Positions 34,710 through 46,611 of a stretch of DNA of 64,000 nt are shown here, piece by piece. The first letter of the stretch is position 1, and every line of letters begins with the position of its first letter. This DNA is from Symsagittifera roscoffensis. Its lineage: Eukaryota; Xenacoelomorpha; Acoela; Convolutidae. The translations under genes were made by a program, and so were the position numbers. The stretch covers positions 81,882,751 to 81,946,750 of the forward strand of contig NC_087062.1 of the NCBI RefSeq assembly GCF_963678635.1, read 5' to 3'. Below the pieces are notes generated by a model that was not told the origin of the DNA, made no database searches, and worked only from the letters and a program-made list of their open reading frames with translations.

Positions 34710-35474
34710 TCAAGACCAATCCTCCATCCTCTGATGTGTTTCTGGGTTGTTTGCAACGCCCCCCGGCCACGACTCCACGCTCAATGCTGTCACCAAATGG
34801 TGCTCAGACTCCAGCATCTCCAGTGATTGCAAACTGCACATCCTTGAGAAGAACCCCAGCGCCGTTGCTATATTCACCGTAGTGTTTGTGTAGCGCTCAG
34901 CCACTATCTGCACTTCGCTCTTCTCTCTTTCTGTTACGTCGCCAAACCAAGAGTCTAGGTCTTCTTTCTGGAAAGACTGTATTCTGACACATGATCGTCC
35001 ATCACAAGTGTGCTCTTCGACTCCGCACGTCAAATCAAGACAGCTACCGGGTTTCAACTTCTTTACTGATCCTAGCTTACTCGTTGCCTCGCCCGACTCT
35101 TTACTCTGCGTTAGGATCAGTTTGTGTATCACATTCAGAGTTCCCAAGTCTTCATCTTTCGTCGGTGCTAACCTCACTCGTTCCGTGGCTTCTTCAATCA
35201 AGCTTGCATGGGGATTAGGGCACCAGGAGGGTCTCAACAACTTCCAAACCGTTCCCAAATTCGTGGTCATCATGCCATTTCCATTCCCCATTTTCAATTC
35301 CACTCTCTTGTTCGAGCGCGGCACGCTTATTACCTTGGGCGTCGTCTCAAGTAGCAGGCCCAGGCTCGGTTTCTCTCTTTCCATTGAATCAATTTCAATT
35401 ATCTTCTCTGTCCAAAACTTCAACAGCTCCGTCACTTCGTGATTCCTGTGAGCGCTCCCGGCCTCTGAATCCAA
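34710..35474 (-). pseudogene. Module C (U7)
   Basis: 254 codons, same extra-C frameshifted tail as U4. Confidence 0.63.
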
Positions 35475-35800
35475 AAAGGGTTGTATGCTAACCCGATTAC
35501 TCCAGATACATATTGGTATTCTCCCCGTTTGCTGGGTCTAGAGTAATCCTCAGCCGAGGCCAAGTTAGGATGCACATCATGCCCCTCTTCGAATTTCTTG
35601 TTGTAGAATCTCCGTATCTCATCAAGTTTCCCATGATTATCTAGAAATTGCCTGGAGTCATCTTTCTTTTCGATCCCCGTACTCTGGTACACGTTCAGTA
35701 TGATAGTGGAGACTCTCCTCTCCATAGTTTTGCTCCCCATGGCCTTCTGATGACATGCTTGGACGGTACTATTGGTCATTACGGACATTATCCACCTCAA
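35432..35800 (-). pseudogene. Module B (U7)
   Basis: 122 codons, same as U4. Confidence 0.6.
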
Positions 35801-35803
35801 GAA

Positions 35804-36643
35804 TCAAGTGGCATCTTTTCTTCTCGCCAGACTCAAACCGGAATTATCTCTGGCGATATGCTGTACCAGCATCTGGTAAACTTCTAGACTCTTGTTGCCC
35901 AACTTCAATTTATTGTGTGAGGTCAATACCTCCAATTCTATTCCCACTAGGCTCCACGCGAACGTCAGCTGCCCCGCTGTTCTAACGAAGGGATTTGCCA
36001 TCAATGGCAATGCGGACGAAGGTGTTATCATCGCCTCCTCGAAGTGATCCCGCAACAAATTCTGCCAAATTCGCTTCAGCTGACTTCCCAATTCTAATTT
36101 GTTAACCTCGGCTTTTTTTGGGTAGCCCAATTGCGACCCTTGCGGGACACTCCACGATCGAGCTTTTTCAGACAGTCCTCCAGTTCCTTCAATTGTCTCC
36201 AGAGCTACCCACCAAGGTCGAGCCGTATTTCTCGTCGCATTCTTCTCAAGAGGGTCGCTGGCCACTTGTTTGCCAATAGCCTGATGCTCGCTCGAGATCC
36301 ATGCTTTGCCAACATCCACTTCCCATGTTTGTTCATTCGTCGAACCCTTTTTCGAGCTTGCCTTCTGAGGTCTGAAGTCTTCTTCCGTTGCCAGACTCGT
36401 CGAAACCTCTATCTCTTTCACCACCTCTGGTAGCCTCCTTGGTTCGGAGCTACTCTTGTAGGCCGCAGTCATCCATCGCGCTAGAATCATGGGAGCAGTC
36501 TCCCTTAAATTTTTCTCAGAGATAGCATCCGCCGACGGGCTATTCAACTCCTCTACTTCCCTTTTCCTCTTTCGAGACTTCACACCTTTGCTTGGGGGCG
36601 TCGTCACTATCATCACTGATTCGACCTCTTTGTCCCGGTCCAA
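35804..36643 (-). pseudogene. Module A (U7)
   Basis: 279 codons with ANPFVRT, unlike U4 (ANPLVRT), and a U5-like start region. Confidence 0.65.
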
Positions 36644-37074
36644 CCCTTTCGACTCTTGCCAACCCCCTTATCTCTGGCGATTTGCTGTACCAGTATCTGG
36701 TAAACTTCTAGAATCTTGTTTCCCAACTTCAATTTATCGTGTGAGGTCAATACCTCCAATTCTATTCCCACTAGGCTCCACGCGAACGTCAGCTGCCCCG
36801 CTGTTCTAACGAAGGGATTTGCCATCAATGGCAATGCGGACGAAGGTGTTCTCATCGCCTCCTCGAAGTGATCCCGCAACAAGTTCTGCCAAATTCGCTT
36901 CAAATGGGACACTCCACTGGTTGGCCGTGATTTATATAATAATTATAGCATATTAATATCAATATTTCGTTTCGTTAAAATTTCTTTTTCTTGACCTCAG
37001 ATTTCATCCGAGTTCACACTCGAGCCCCTTTCCTTCCCTCTCAAGACTCAAGAAACCCTCGTTGAGCCCCCTGC

Positions 37075-37731
37075 TCATTTCGTATTCCTAGCATTTGAGG
37101 TGCTAGGCCCTGACGAGTTTGACACCGTGATCTGCCTTAGCACCGCTTCCTCATCATCAGAGCTAATTACGATCTCTTCCCACGCTTTTAGTTGTTCGAA
37201 GGATCGCATCCACTCCCTCTGCTCTTGCAACTTCCTTGCCTGATTTGATAAACCCTTCACTTTCAATTCCCTGTTCACGCAAAAGGAATTGTGCTGGCTC
37301 AGGCTCACGTTCTTCGCCAAGTCCTCCTCCAGTATCGATTCCCTGGTTTTGGTATTGTCTCTAGACACCCTACCGACTCTTTTCCAACCCGTCGTAATCG
37401 CATTTCGATGGGTCAGCAAAGGTCCCTTGAAGGCTTCCGGTCCTATCTCTGCCAGGAACTGTCGATATTCTTTACGATGTTTTTTCATGTGGTCTTTCGT
37501 CACCACATACAACCAAGATGTCAATGTCGCTCGAAACCACGGGAAGAACCTTATGCGGCTCCATACGAGCCTGACCTCCATAGGTATGGCGAATACCTTG
37601 CACGCCTTCTCAAACAACTCAAGTCTCCTGCTATAATCAATAGCGTATATCGATTCCACCGTTGGTGTCTTCGATTTCCTGTATTTCGTCACATTCTCCT
37701 CAATCCATCGCAACGTCAACATCGTGCTCAC
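37075..37731 (-). pseudogene. Module E (U8)
   Basis: 218 codons with VRLVWSR (U5-like) and KLQEQREWMRSFEQLK (unlike U5). Confidence 0.65.
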
Positions 37732-37734
37732 TAC

Positions 37735-38268
37735 CTAAATGATCACCTTCTGTCGATGAACGGGTAATCCGACCAACCTAATCTCTTCCACGTCCCACAC
37801 TAAACAGAGGTTTGAGTGTTCCGGGTACCACACTGTCTGCGCCAAGCAATGGCATGGGCATTCCCCATGTGTAATATAGATGTTCCGTCGATTGCGTTCT
37901 CCCGAAGCTTCCAGCAGAGGTTCCAATTCCATCATCTTCTCATGTGTTGTATCATTCTTCTCCTGCGCTGGGACACTATTCATCGGCTTCCCGGTGATAT
38001 TCTGTCTCTCGAAGTCACTTGTGTTTTCGCCTTCCAAACCCAAGAGTTCTTCTCCCCAGATTTCACTCAAGTCATCTCTTTGTTCCCTTGGCACAGTTCC
38101 CAGGATCTTCTTCAACAGCCTATGTGAATGATGCGACATTCGAGCCAGTCGTACGCACTTGGGTACCGAGAAGGCTTTGTCTACTAATATCCTTTGGCTG
38201 GATACCTCTACCATCTCCATGTGTAATGGATAGTGGCTCCCACATAGGTTGGCCATTACAGATCCCAC
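37735..38268 (-). pseudogene. Module D (U8)
   Basis: 177 codons, GSVMANLCGSHYP to HRQKVII, TAG. Variant EELLGLEGE. Confidence 0.65.
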
Positions 38269-38370
38269 TTAGGATTTTGCATTTACTGGCAGACCGTAAA
38301 TCTCGCTCACGGGAAATCCCATTTCCGCCTCAAGACCAATCCTCCATCCTCTGATGTGTTTCTGGGTTGT

Positions 38371-39093
38371 TTACAACGCCCCCGGCCACGACTCCACGCT
38401 CAATGCTGTCACCAAATGGTGCTCAGACTCCAGCATCTCCAGTGATTGCAAACTGCACATCCTTGAGAAGAACCCCAGCGCCGTTGCTATATTCACCGTA
38501 GTGTTTGTGTAGCGCTCAGCCAATATCTGCACTTCGCTCTTCTCTCTTTCTGTTACGTCGCCAAACCAAGCGTCTAGGTCTTCTTTCTGGAAAGACTGTA
38601 TTCTGACACATGATCGTCCATCACAAGTGTGCTCTCCGACTCCGCACGTCAAATCAAGACAGCTACCAGGTTTCAACTTCTTTACTGATCCTAGCTTACT
38701 CGTTGCCTCGCCCGACTCTTTACTCTGCGTTAGGATCAGTTTGTGTATCACATTCAGAGTTCCCAAGTCTTCATCTTTCGTCGGTGCTAACCTCACTCGT
38801 TCCGTGGCTTCTTCAATCAAGCTTGCATGGGGATTAGGGCACCAGGAGGGTCTCAACAACTTCCAAACCGTTCCCAAATTCGTGGTCATCATGCCATTTC
38901 CATTCCCCATTTTCAATTCCACTCTCTTGTTCGAGCGCGGCACGCTTATTACCTTGGGCGTCGTCTCAAGTAGCAGGCCCAGGCTCGGTTTCTCTCTTTC
39001 CATTGAATCAATTTCAATTATCTTCTCTGTCCAAAACTTCAACAGCTCCGTCACTTCGTGATTCCTGTGAGCGCTCCCGGCCTCTGAATCCAA
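38371..39093 (-). pseudogene. Module C (U8)
   Basis: 240 codons. VISVP and DLDAWF variants as in U10/U11; ends at a TAA near LPGAL (TTGTTTACAACG on the plus strand). Confidence 0.63.
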
Positions 39094-39419
39094 AAAGGGT
39101 TGTATGCTAACCCGATTTCTCCAGATACATATTGGTATTCTCCCCGTTTGCTGGGTCTAGAGTAATCCTCAGCCGAGGCCAAGTTAGGATGCACATCATG
39201 CCCCTCTTCGAATTTCTTGTTGTAGAATCTCCGTATCTCATCAAGTTTCCCATGATTATCTAGAAATTGCCTGGAGTCATCTTTCTTTTCGATCCCCGTA
39301 CTCTGGTACACGTTCAGTATGATAGTGGAGACTCTCCTCTCCATAGTTTTGCTCCCCATGGCCTTCTGATGACATGCTTGGACGGTACTATTGGTCATTA
39401 CGGACATTATCCACCTCAA
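39051..39419 (-). pseudogene. Module B (U8)
   Basis: 122 codons, with VSGEIGL for VSGVIGL. Confidence 0.6.
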
Positions 39420-39422
39420 GAA

Positions 39423-40262
39423 TCAAGTGGCATCTTTTCTTCTCGCCAGACTCAAACCGGAATTATCTCTGGCGATATGCTGTACCAGCATCTGGTAAAC
39501 TTCTAGACTCTTGTTGCCCAACTTCAATTTATTGTGTGAGGTCAATACCTCCAATTCTATTCCCACTAGGCTCCACGCGAACGTCAGCTGCCCCGCTGTT
39601 CTAACGAAGGGATTTGCCATCAATGGCAATGCGGACGAAGGTGTTATCATCGCCTCCTCGAAGTGATCCCGCAACAAATTCTGCCAAATTCGCTTCAGCT
39701 GACTTCCCAATTCTAATTTGTTAACCTCGGCTTTTTTTGGGTAGCCCAATTGCGACCCTTGCGGGACACTCCACGATCGAGCTTTTTCAGACAGTCCTCC
39801 AGTTCCTTCAATTGTCTCCAGAGCTACCCACCAAGGTCGAGCCGTATTTCTTGTCGCATTCTTCTCAAGAGGGTCGCTGGCCACTTGTTTGCCAATAGCC
39901 TGATGCTCGCCCGAGATCCATGCTTTGCCAACATCCACTTCCCATGTTTGTTCATTCGTCGAACCCTTTTTCGAGCTTGCCTTCTGAGGTCTGAAGTCTT
40001 CTTCCGTTGCCAGACTCGTCGAAACCTCTATCTCTTTCACCACCTCTGGTAGCCTCCTTGGTTCGGAGCTACTCTTGTAGGCCGCAGTCATCCATCGCGC
40101 TAGAATCATGGGAGCAGTCTCCCTTAAATTTTTCTCAGAGATAGCATCCGCCGACGGGCTATTCAACTCCTCTACTTCCCTTTTCCTCTTTCGAGACTTC
40201 ACACCTTTGCTTGGGGGCGTCGTCACTATCATCACTGATTCGACCTCTTTGTCCCGGTCCAA
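39423..40262 (-). pseudogene. Module A (U8)
   Basis: 279 codons, with ISGEHQ for ISSEHQ. Confidence 0.65.
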
Positions 40263-40693
40263 CCCTTTCGACTCTTGCCAACCCCCTTATCTCTGGTGAT
40301 ATGCTGTACCAGTATCTGGTAAACTTCTAGAATCTTGTTTCCCAACTTCAATTTATCGTGTGAGGTCAATACCTCCAATTCTATTCCCACTAGGCTCCAC
40401 GCGAACGTCAGCTGCCCCGCTGTTCTAACGAAGGGATTTGCCATCAATGGCAATGCGGACGAAGGTGTTCTCATCGCCTCCTCGAAGTGATCCCGCAACA
40501 AGTTCTGCCAAATTCGCTTCAGCTGGGACACTCCACTGGTTGGCCGTGATTTATTTAATAATTATAGCATATTAATATCAATATTTCGTTTCGTTAAAAT
40601 TTCTTTTTCGTGACCTCAGATTTCATCCGAGTTCACACTCGAGCCCCTTTCCTTCCCTCTCAAGACTCAAGAAACCCTCGTTGAGCCCCCTGC

Positions 40694-41410
40694 TCATTTC
40701 GTATTCCTAGCATTTGAGGTGCTAGGCCCTGACGAGTTTGACACCGTGATCTGCCTTAGCAGTGCTTCCTCATCATCAGAGCTAATTACGATCTCTTCCC
40801 ACGCTTTTAGTTGTTCGAAGGATCGCATCCACTCCCTCTGCTCTTGCAACTTCCTTGCCTGATTTGATAAACCCTTCACTTTCAATTCCCTGTTCACGCA
40901 AAAGGAATTGTGCTGGCTCAGGCTCACGTTCTTCGCCAAGTCCTCCTCCAGTATCGATTCCCTGGTTTTGGTATTGTCTCTAGACACCCTACCGACTCTA
41001 TTCATCGACTTCCCAGTGATATTCTGTCTCTCGAAGTCACTTGTGTTTTCGCCTTCCAAACTCAAGAGTTCTTCTCCCCAGATTTCACTCAAGTCATCTC
41101 TTTGTTCCCTTGGCACAGTTCCCAAGATCTTTTTCAACAGCCTATTTGAATGATGCGACATGCGAGCTAGTCTTACGCACTTGGGTACCGAGAAGGCCTT
41201 GTCTACTAATATCCTTTGGCTGGATACCTCTACCATCGCCATGTGTAATGGATAGTGGCTCCCACATAGGTTGGCCATTACAGATCCCACTAGGGATTTT
41301 GCATTTACTGGCAAACCGTAAATCTCGCTCACGGAAAAACCCATTTCCGCCTCAAAACCAATCCTCCACCCTCTGATGTGTTTCTGGGTTGTTTGCAACG
41401 CCCCGGACAC
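40694..41410 (-). pseudogene. Modules D and E fused in frame by deletion (U9)
   Basis: 238 codons. Reads D to NITGKSMN, then jumps to RVGRVSRDNTKTRES of E. The join at 40998 (CCGACTC/TATTCATCG) keeps the frame, so the shortened ORF is open to SNARNTK. Confidence 0.65.
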
Positions 41411-41880
41411 GACTCCACGCTCAATGCTGTCACCAAATGGTGCTCAGACTCCAGCATCTCCAGTGATTGCAAACTGCACATCCTTGAGAAGAACCCCAGC
41501 GCCGTTGCTAAATTCACCGTAGTGTTTGTATAGCGCTCAGCCACTATCTGCACTTCGCTCTTCTCTCTTTCTGTTACGTCGCCAAACCAAGCGTCTAGGT
41601 CTTCTTTTTGGAAAGACTGTATGCTGAGACATGATCGTCCATCACAAATGTGCTCTCCACCTCCGCACGTCAAATCAAGAGAGCTACCGGGTTCCAACTT
41701 CTTTACTGATCCTAGCTTACTCATTGCCTCGCCCGACTCTTTACTCTGCGGTAGGATCAGTTTGTGTATCACATTCAGAGTTCCCAAGTCTTCATCTTTC
41801 GTCGGTGCTAACCTCATTCGTTCCATGACTTCTTCATTCAAGCTTGCATGGGGATTAGGGCACCAGGAGAGTCTCAACAA
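41329..41880 (-). pseudogene. Module C, C-terminal part (U9)
   Basis: 183 codons, near-identical to U3 and U6. Confidence 0.6.
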
Positions 41881-42071
41881 CTTCCAAACCTATCCCAAAT
41901 TCGTGGTCATCATGACATTTCCATTCCCCGTTTTCAATTCCACTCTCTTGTTCGAGCGCGGCACGCTTATTACCTAGGGCTTCGTCTCAAGTAGCAAGCC
42001 CAGGCTCGGTTTCTCCCTTTCCATTGAATCAATTTCAACTATCTTCTCTGTCCAAAACTTCATCAGCTCCG

Positions 42072-42401
42072 TCACTTCGTGATTCGAGATCGAGCGAGCT
42101 TTTTCAGACAGTCCTCCAGTTCCTTCATTGTCTCCAGAGCTACCCACCAAGGTCGAGCCGTATTCCTCGTCGCATTCTTCTCAAGAGGGTCGCTGGCCAC
42201 TTGTTTGCCAATAGCCTGATGCTCGCTCGAGATCCATGCTTTGCCAACATCCACTTCCCATGTTTGTTCATTCGTCGAACCCATTTTCGAGCTTGCCTTC
42301 TGAGGTCTGAAGTCTTCTTCCGTTGCCAGACTCGTCGAGACCTCTGTCTCTTTCACCACCTCTGGTAGCCTCCGTGGTTCGGAGCTACTCTTGTAGGCCA
42401 C
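42072..42401 (-). pseudogene. Module A, middle part (U9)
   Basis: 109 codons as in U3, with the same S-type junction into C. Confidence 0.58.
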
Positions 42402-43009
42402 AGTCTTCCATCACGCTAGAATCATGGGAGCAGTCTCCCTCAAATTCTTCTCAGAGACAGCATCCGCCGACGGGCTATTCAACTCCTCTTCTTCCCTTTT
42501 CCTCTGTCGAGACTTCACACCTTTGCTTGGGGGCGTCGTCACTATCATCACTGATTCGACCTTTTTGTCCCGGTCCAACCCTTTCGACTCTTGCCTCCCC
42601 CCTTATCTCTGGCGATATGCTGTATCAGTATCTGGTAAACTTCTAGACTCTTGTTGCCCAACTTCAATTTATCGTGTGAGGTCCATACCTCCAATTCTAT
42701 TCCCACTAGGCTTCACGCGAACGTCAGCTGCCCCGCTGTTCTAACGAAGGGATTTGCCATCAATGGCAATGCGGACGAAGGTGTTCTCATCGCCTCCTCG
42801 AAATGATCCCGCAACAAGTTCTGCCAAATTCGCTTCAGCTGGGACACTCCACTGGTTGGCCGTGATTTATATAATAATTATAGCATATTAATATCAATAT
42901 TTTGTTTCGTTAAAATTTTTTTTTCGTGACCTCAGATTTCATCCGAGTTCACACTCGAGCCCCTTTCCTTCCCTCTCAAGACTCAAGAAACCCTCGTTGA
43001 GCCCCCTGC

Positions 43010-44257
43010 TCATTTCGTATTCCTAGCATTTGAGGTGCAAGGCCCTGACGAGTTTGACCCCGTGATCTGCCTTAGCAGCGATTCTTCATCATCGGAGCTA
43101 ATTACGATCTCTTCCCACGATTTTAGTTGTTCGAAGGATTGCATCCACTCCGTCTGCTCTTGCAACTTCCTTGCCTGATTTGATAAACCCTTCACTTTCA
43201 ATTCCCTGTTCAAGCAAAAGGAATTGTGCTGGCTCAGGCTCACGTTCTTCGCCAAGTCCTCCTCCAGTATCGATTCCCTGGTTTTGGTATTGTCTCTAGA
43301 CACCCAACCGACTCTTTTCCAATCCGTCGTAATCGCATTTCGATGGGTCAGCAAAGGTCCCTTGAAGGCGTCCGGTCCTATCTCTGCCAGGAACTGTCGA
43401 TATTCTTTACGATGTTTTTTCATGTGGTCGTTCGTCACGACATACAACCAAGATTTCAATGTCGCTCGAAACCACGGGAAGAACCTTATGCGGCTCCATA
43501 CGTGCCTGACCTCCATAGGTATGGCGAATACCTTGCACGCCGTCTCAAACAACTCAAGTCTCCTGCTATAATCAATAGCGTATATCGATTCCACCGTTGG
43601 TGTCTTCAATTTCCTGTATTTCGTCACATTCTCCTCAATCCATCGCAACGTCAACATCGTGCTCACTACCAAGATGATCACCTTCTGTCGATGAACGGGT
43701 AATCCGACCAACCTAATCTCTTCCACGTCCCACACTAAACAGAGGTTTGAGTGTTCCGGGTACCACACTGTCTGCGCCAAGCAATGGCATAGGCATTCCC
43801 CATGTGTAATATCGATGTTCCGTCGATTGCGTTCTCCCGAAGCTTCCAGCAGAGGTTCCAATTCCATCATCTTCTCATGTGTTGTATCATTCTTCTCCTG
43901 CGCTGGGACACTATTCATAGGCTTCCCGGTGATATTCTGTCTCTCGAAGTCACTTGTGTTTTCGCCTTCCAAACTCAAGAGTGCTTCTCCCCAGATTTCA
44001 CTCAAGTCATCTCTTTGTTCCCTTGGCACAGTTCCCAGGATCTTCTTCAACAGCCTATGTGAATGATGCGACATTCGAGCCAGTCGTACGCACTTGGGTA
44101 CCGAGAAGGCTTTGTCTACTAATAACCTTTGGCTGGATACCTCTACCATCGCCATGTGTAATGGATAGTGGCTCCCACATAGGTTGGCCATTACATATCC
44201 CACTAAGGATTTTGCATTTACTGGCAGACGGTAAATCTCGCTCACGGGAAATCCCAT
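43010..44257 (-). pseudogene. Modules D and E, 415-codon reference ORF (U10)
   Basis: The longest uninterrupted D/E copy. Order: IYRLPVNAKSLVGYVMANL, KCVRLARMSHHSHRLLKKILG, charged and Ser-rich middle, a Cys/His-rich HGECLCHCLAQTVWYPEHS, hydrophobic VIILVVSTML followed by RWIEENVTKYRK, IDYSRRLELFETACKVFAIP, a basic FRATLKSWLYVVTNDHMKKHRKEYR helix, and an acidic tail (ISSDDEESLLRQ) ending SNARNTK. No domain I can name; VIILVVSTML loosely recalls an SGNH block III strand but lacks GxND. Spacing to the next unit is the AT-rich spacer. Confidence 0.68.
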
Positions 44258-44398
44258 TTCCGCCTCAAGACCAATCCTCCATCATCTGATGTGTTTCTGG
44301 GTTGTTTGCAACGCCCCCGGCCACGACTCCACGCTCAATGCTGTCACCAAATGGTACTCAGACTCCAGCATCTCCAGTGATTGCAAACTGCACATCCT

Positions 44399-44611
44399 TC
44401 AGAAGAACCCCAGCGCCGTTGATATATTCACCATAGTGTTTGTATAGCGCTCAGCCACTATCTGCACTTCGCTCTTCTCTCTTTCTGTTACGTCGCCAAA
44501 CCAAGCGTCTAGGTCTTCTTTCTGGAAAGAATGTATTCTGACACATGATCGTCCATCACAAGTGTGCTCTCCGACTCCGCACGTCAAATCAAGACAGCTA
44601 CCGGGTTTCAA
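44399..44611 (-). pseudogene. Module C, C-terminal piece (U10)
   Basis: PGSCLDLTCGVGEHTCDGRSC to TALGFF, closed early by a TGA created at CTTCAG near 44398. Confidence 0.55.
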
Positions 44612-44630
44612 CTTCTTTACTGATCCTAGC

Positions 44631-45011
44631 TTACTCGTTGCCTCGCGTTAGGATCAGTTTGTGTATCACATTCAGAGTTCCCAAGTCTTCATCTTTCGTC
44701 GGTGCTAACCTCACTCGTTCCGTGGCTTCTTCAATCAAGCTTGCATGGGGATTAGGGCACCAGGAGGGTCTCAACAACTTCCAAACCGTTCCCAAATTCG
44801 TGGTCATCATGCCATTTCCATTCCCCATTTTCAATTCCACTCTCTTGTTCGAGCGCGGCACGCTTATTACCTTGGGCGTCGTCTCAAGTAGCAGGCCCAG
44901 GCTCGGTTTCTCTCTTTCCATTGAATCAATTTCAATTATCTTCTCTGTCCAAAACTTCAACAGCTCCGTCACTTCGTGATTCCTGTGAGCGCTCCCGGCC
45001 TCTGAATCCAA
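44631..45011 (-). pseudogene. Module C, N-terminal piece (U10)
   Basis: 126 codons, DSEAGSAHRNHEVTEL to HKLILTRGNE, ended by the 17-bp deletion. Confidence 0.58.
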
Positions 45012-45337
45012 AAAGGGTTGTATGCTAACCCGATTACTCCAGATACATATTGATATTCTGCCCGTTTGCTGGGTCTAGAGTAATCCTCAGCCGAGGCCAA
45101 GTTAGGATGCACATCATGCCCCTCTTCGAATTTCTTGTTGTAGAATCTCCGTATCTCATCAAGTTTCCCATGATTATCTAGAAATTGCCTGGAGTCATCT
45201 TTCTTTTCGATCCCCGTACTCTGGTACACGTTCAGTATGATAGTGGAGACTCTCCTCTCCATAGTTTTGCTCCCCATGGCCTTCTGATGACATGCTTGGA
45301 CGGTACTATTGGTCATTACGGACATTATCCACCTCAA
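44969..45337 (-). pseudogene. Module B (U10)
   Basis: 122 codons, with RAEYQY for RGEYQY. Confidence 0.6.
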
Positions 45338-45340
45338 GAA

Positions 45341-46180
45341 TCAAGTGGCATCTTTTCTTCTCGCCAGACTCAAACCGGAGTTATCTCTGGCGATATGCTG
45401 TACCAGCATCTGGTAAACTTCTAGACTCTTGTTGCCCAACTTCAATTTATTGTGTGAGGTCAATACCTCCAATTCTATTCCCACTAGGCTCCACGCGAAC
45501 GTCAGCTGCCCCGCTGTTCTAACGAAGGGATTTGCCATCAATGGCAATGCGGACGAAGGTGTTATCATCGCCTCCTCGAAGTGATCCCGCAACAAATTCT
45601 GCCAAATTCGCTTCAGCTGACTTCCCAATTCTAATTTGTTAACCTCGGCTTTTTTTGGGTAGCCCAATTGCGACCCTTGCGGGACACTCCACGATCGAGC
45701 TTTTTCAGACAGTCCTCCAGTTCCTTCAATTGTCTCCAGAGCTACCCACCAAGGTCGAGCCGTATTTCTCGTCGCATTCTTCTCAAGAGGGTCGCTGGCC
45801 ACTTGTTTGCCAATAGCCTGATGCTCGCTCGAGATCCATGCTTTGCCAACATCCACTTCCCATGTTTGTTCATTCGTCAAACCCTTTTTCGAGCTTGCCT
45901 TCTGAGGTCTGAAGTCTTCTTCCGTTGCCAGACTCGTCGAAACCTCTATCTCTTTCACCACCACTGGTAGCCTCCTTGTTTCGGAGCTACTCTTGCAGGC
46001 CGCAGTCATCCATCGCGCTAGAATCATGGGAGCAGTCTCCCTTAAATTTTTCTCAGAGATAGCATCCGCCGACAGGCTATTCAACTCCTCTACTTCCCTT
46101 TTCCTCTTTCGAGACTTCACACCTTTGCTTGGGGGCGTTGTCACTATCATCACTGATTCGACCTCTTTGTCCCGGTCCAA
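45341..46180 (-). pseudogene. Module A (U10)
   Basis: 279 codons; differs from U8 at several residues (for example TAACKSSSETRRLPVVV), consistent with an older copy. Confidence 0.65.
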
Positions 46181-46611
46181 CCCTTTCGACTCTTGCCTCC
46201 CCCACTTATCTCTGGCGATATGCTATACCAGTATCTGGTAAACTATTAGACTCTTGTTGCCCAACTTCAATTTATCGTGTGAGGTCAATACCTCCAATTC
46301 TATTCCCACTAGGCTCCACGCGAACGTCAGCTGCCCCGCTGTTCTAACGAAGGGATTTGCCATCAATGGCAATGCGGACGAAGGTGTTCTCATGGCCTCC
46401 TCGAAGTGATCCCGCAACAAGTTCTGCCAAATTCGCTTCAGCTGGGACACTCCACTGGTTGGCCGTGATTTTATAACAATTATAGCATAATATTATCAAT
46501 ATTTCGTTTCGTTAAAGTTTCTTTTTCGTGACCTCAGATTTCATCCGAGTTCACACTCGAGCCCCTTTCCTTCCCTCTCAAGACTCAAGAAACCCTCGTT
46601 GAGCCCCCTGC

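Larger units (their letters stand above)
33287..36906 (-). repeat. Array unit U7 (L type, first L of repeat; apparent recombinant)
   Basis: The D, E and C parts follow U4. The A/R end carries U5-type variants (CCCCCTTATC, GATTTGCTG), which suggests exchange between neighbouring L units. Confidence 0.88.
36907..40525 (-). repeat. Array unit U8 (L type, second L of repeat)
   Basis: 3619 bp. More diverged from its counterpart U5 than U6 is from U3, with features of both L classes. Confidence 0.88.
40526..42841 (-). repeat. Array unit U9 (S type with 595-bp deletion)
   Basis: 2316 bp. The deletion joins the middle of D to the middle of E near 41000. Confidence 0.88.
42842..46444 (-). repeat. 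Array unit U10 (L type, diverged)
   Basis: 3603 bp. Has a 17-bp deletion in C near 44645 (GCCTCGCGTTAGG; flanks share GCG). Best-preserved D/E. Confidence 0.88.

Noticed and set aside
43600-43720. Third SGNH domain in module D/E (VIILVVSTML)
   Set aside because: No GDS, GxND or DxxH motif around the strand.
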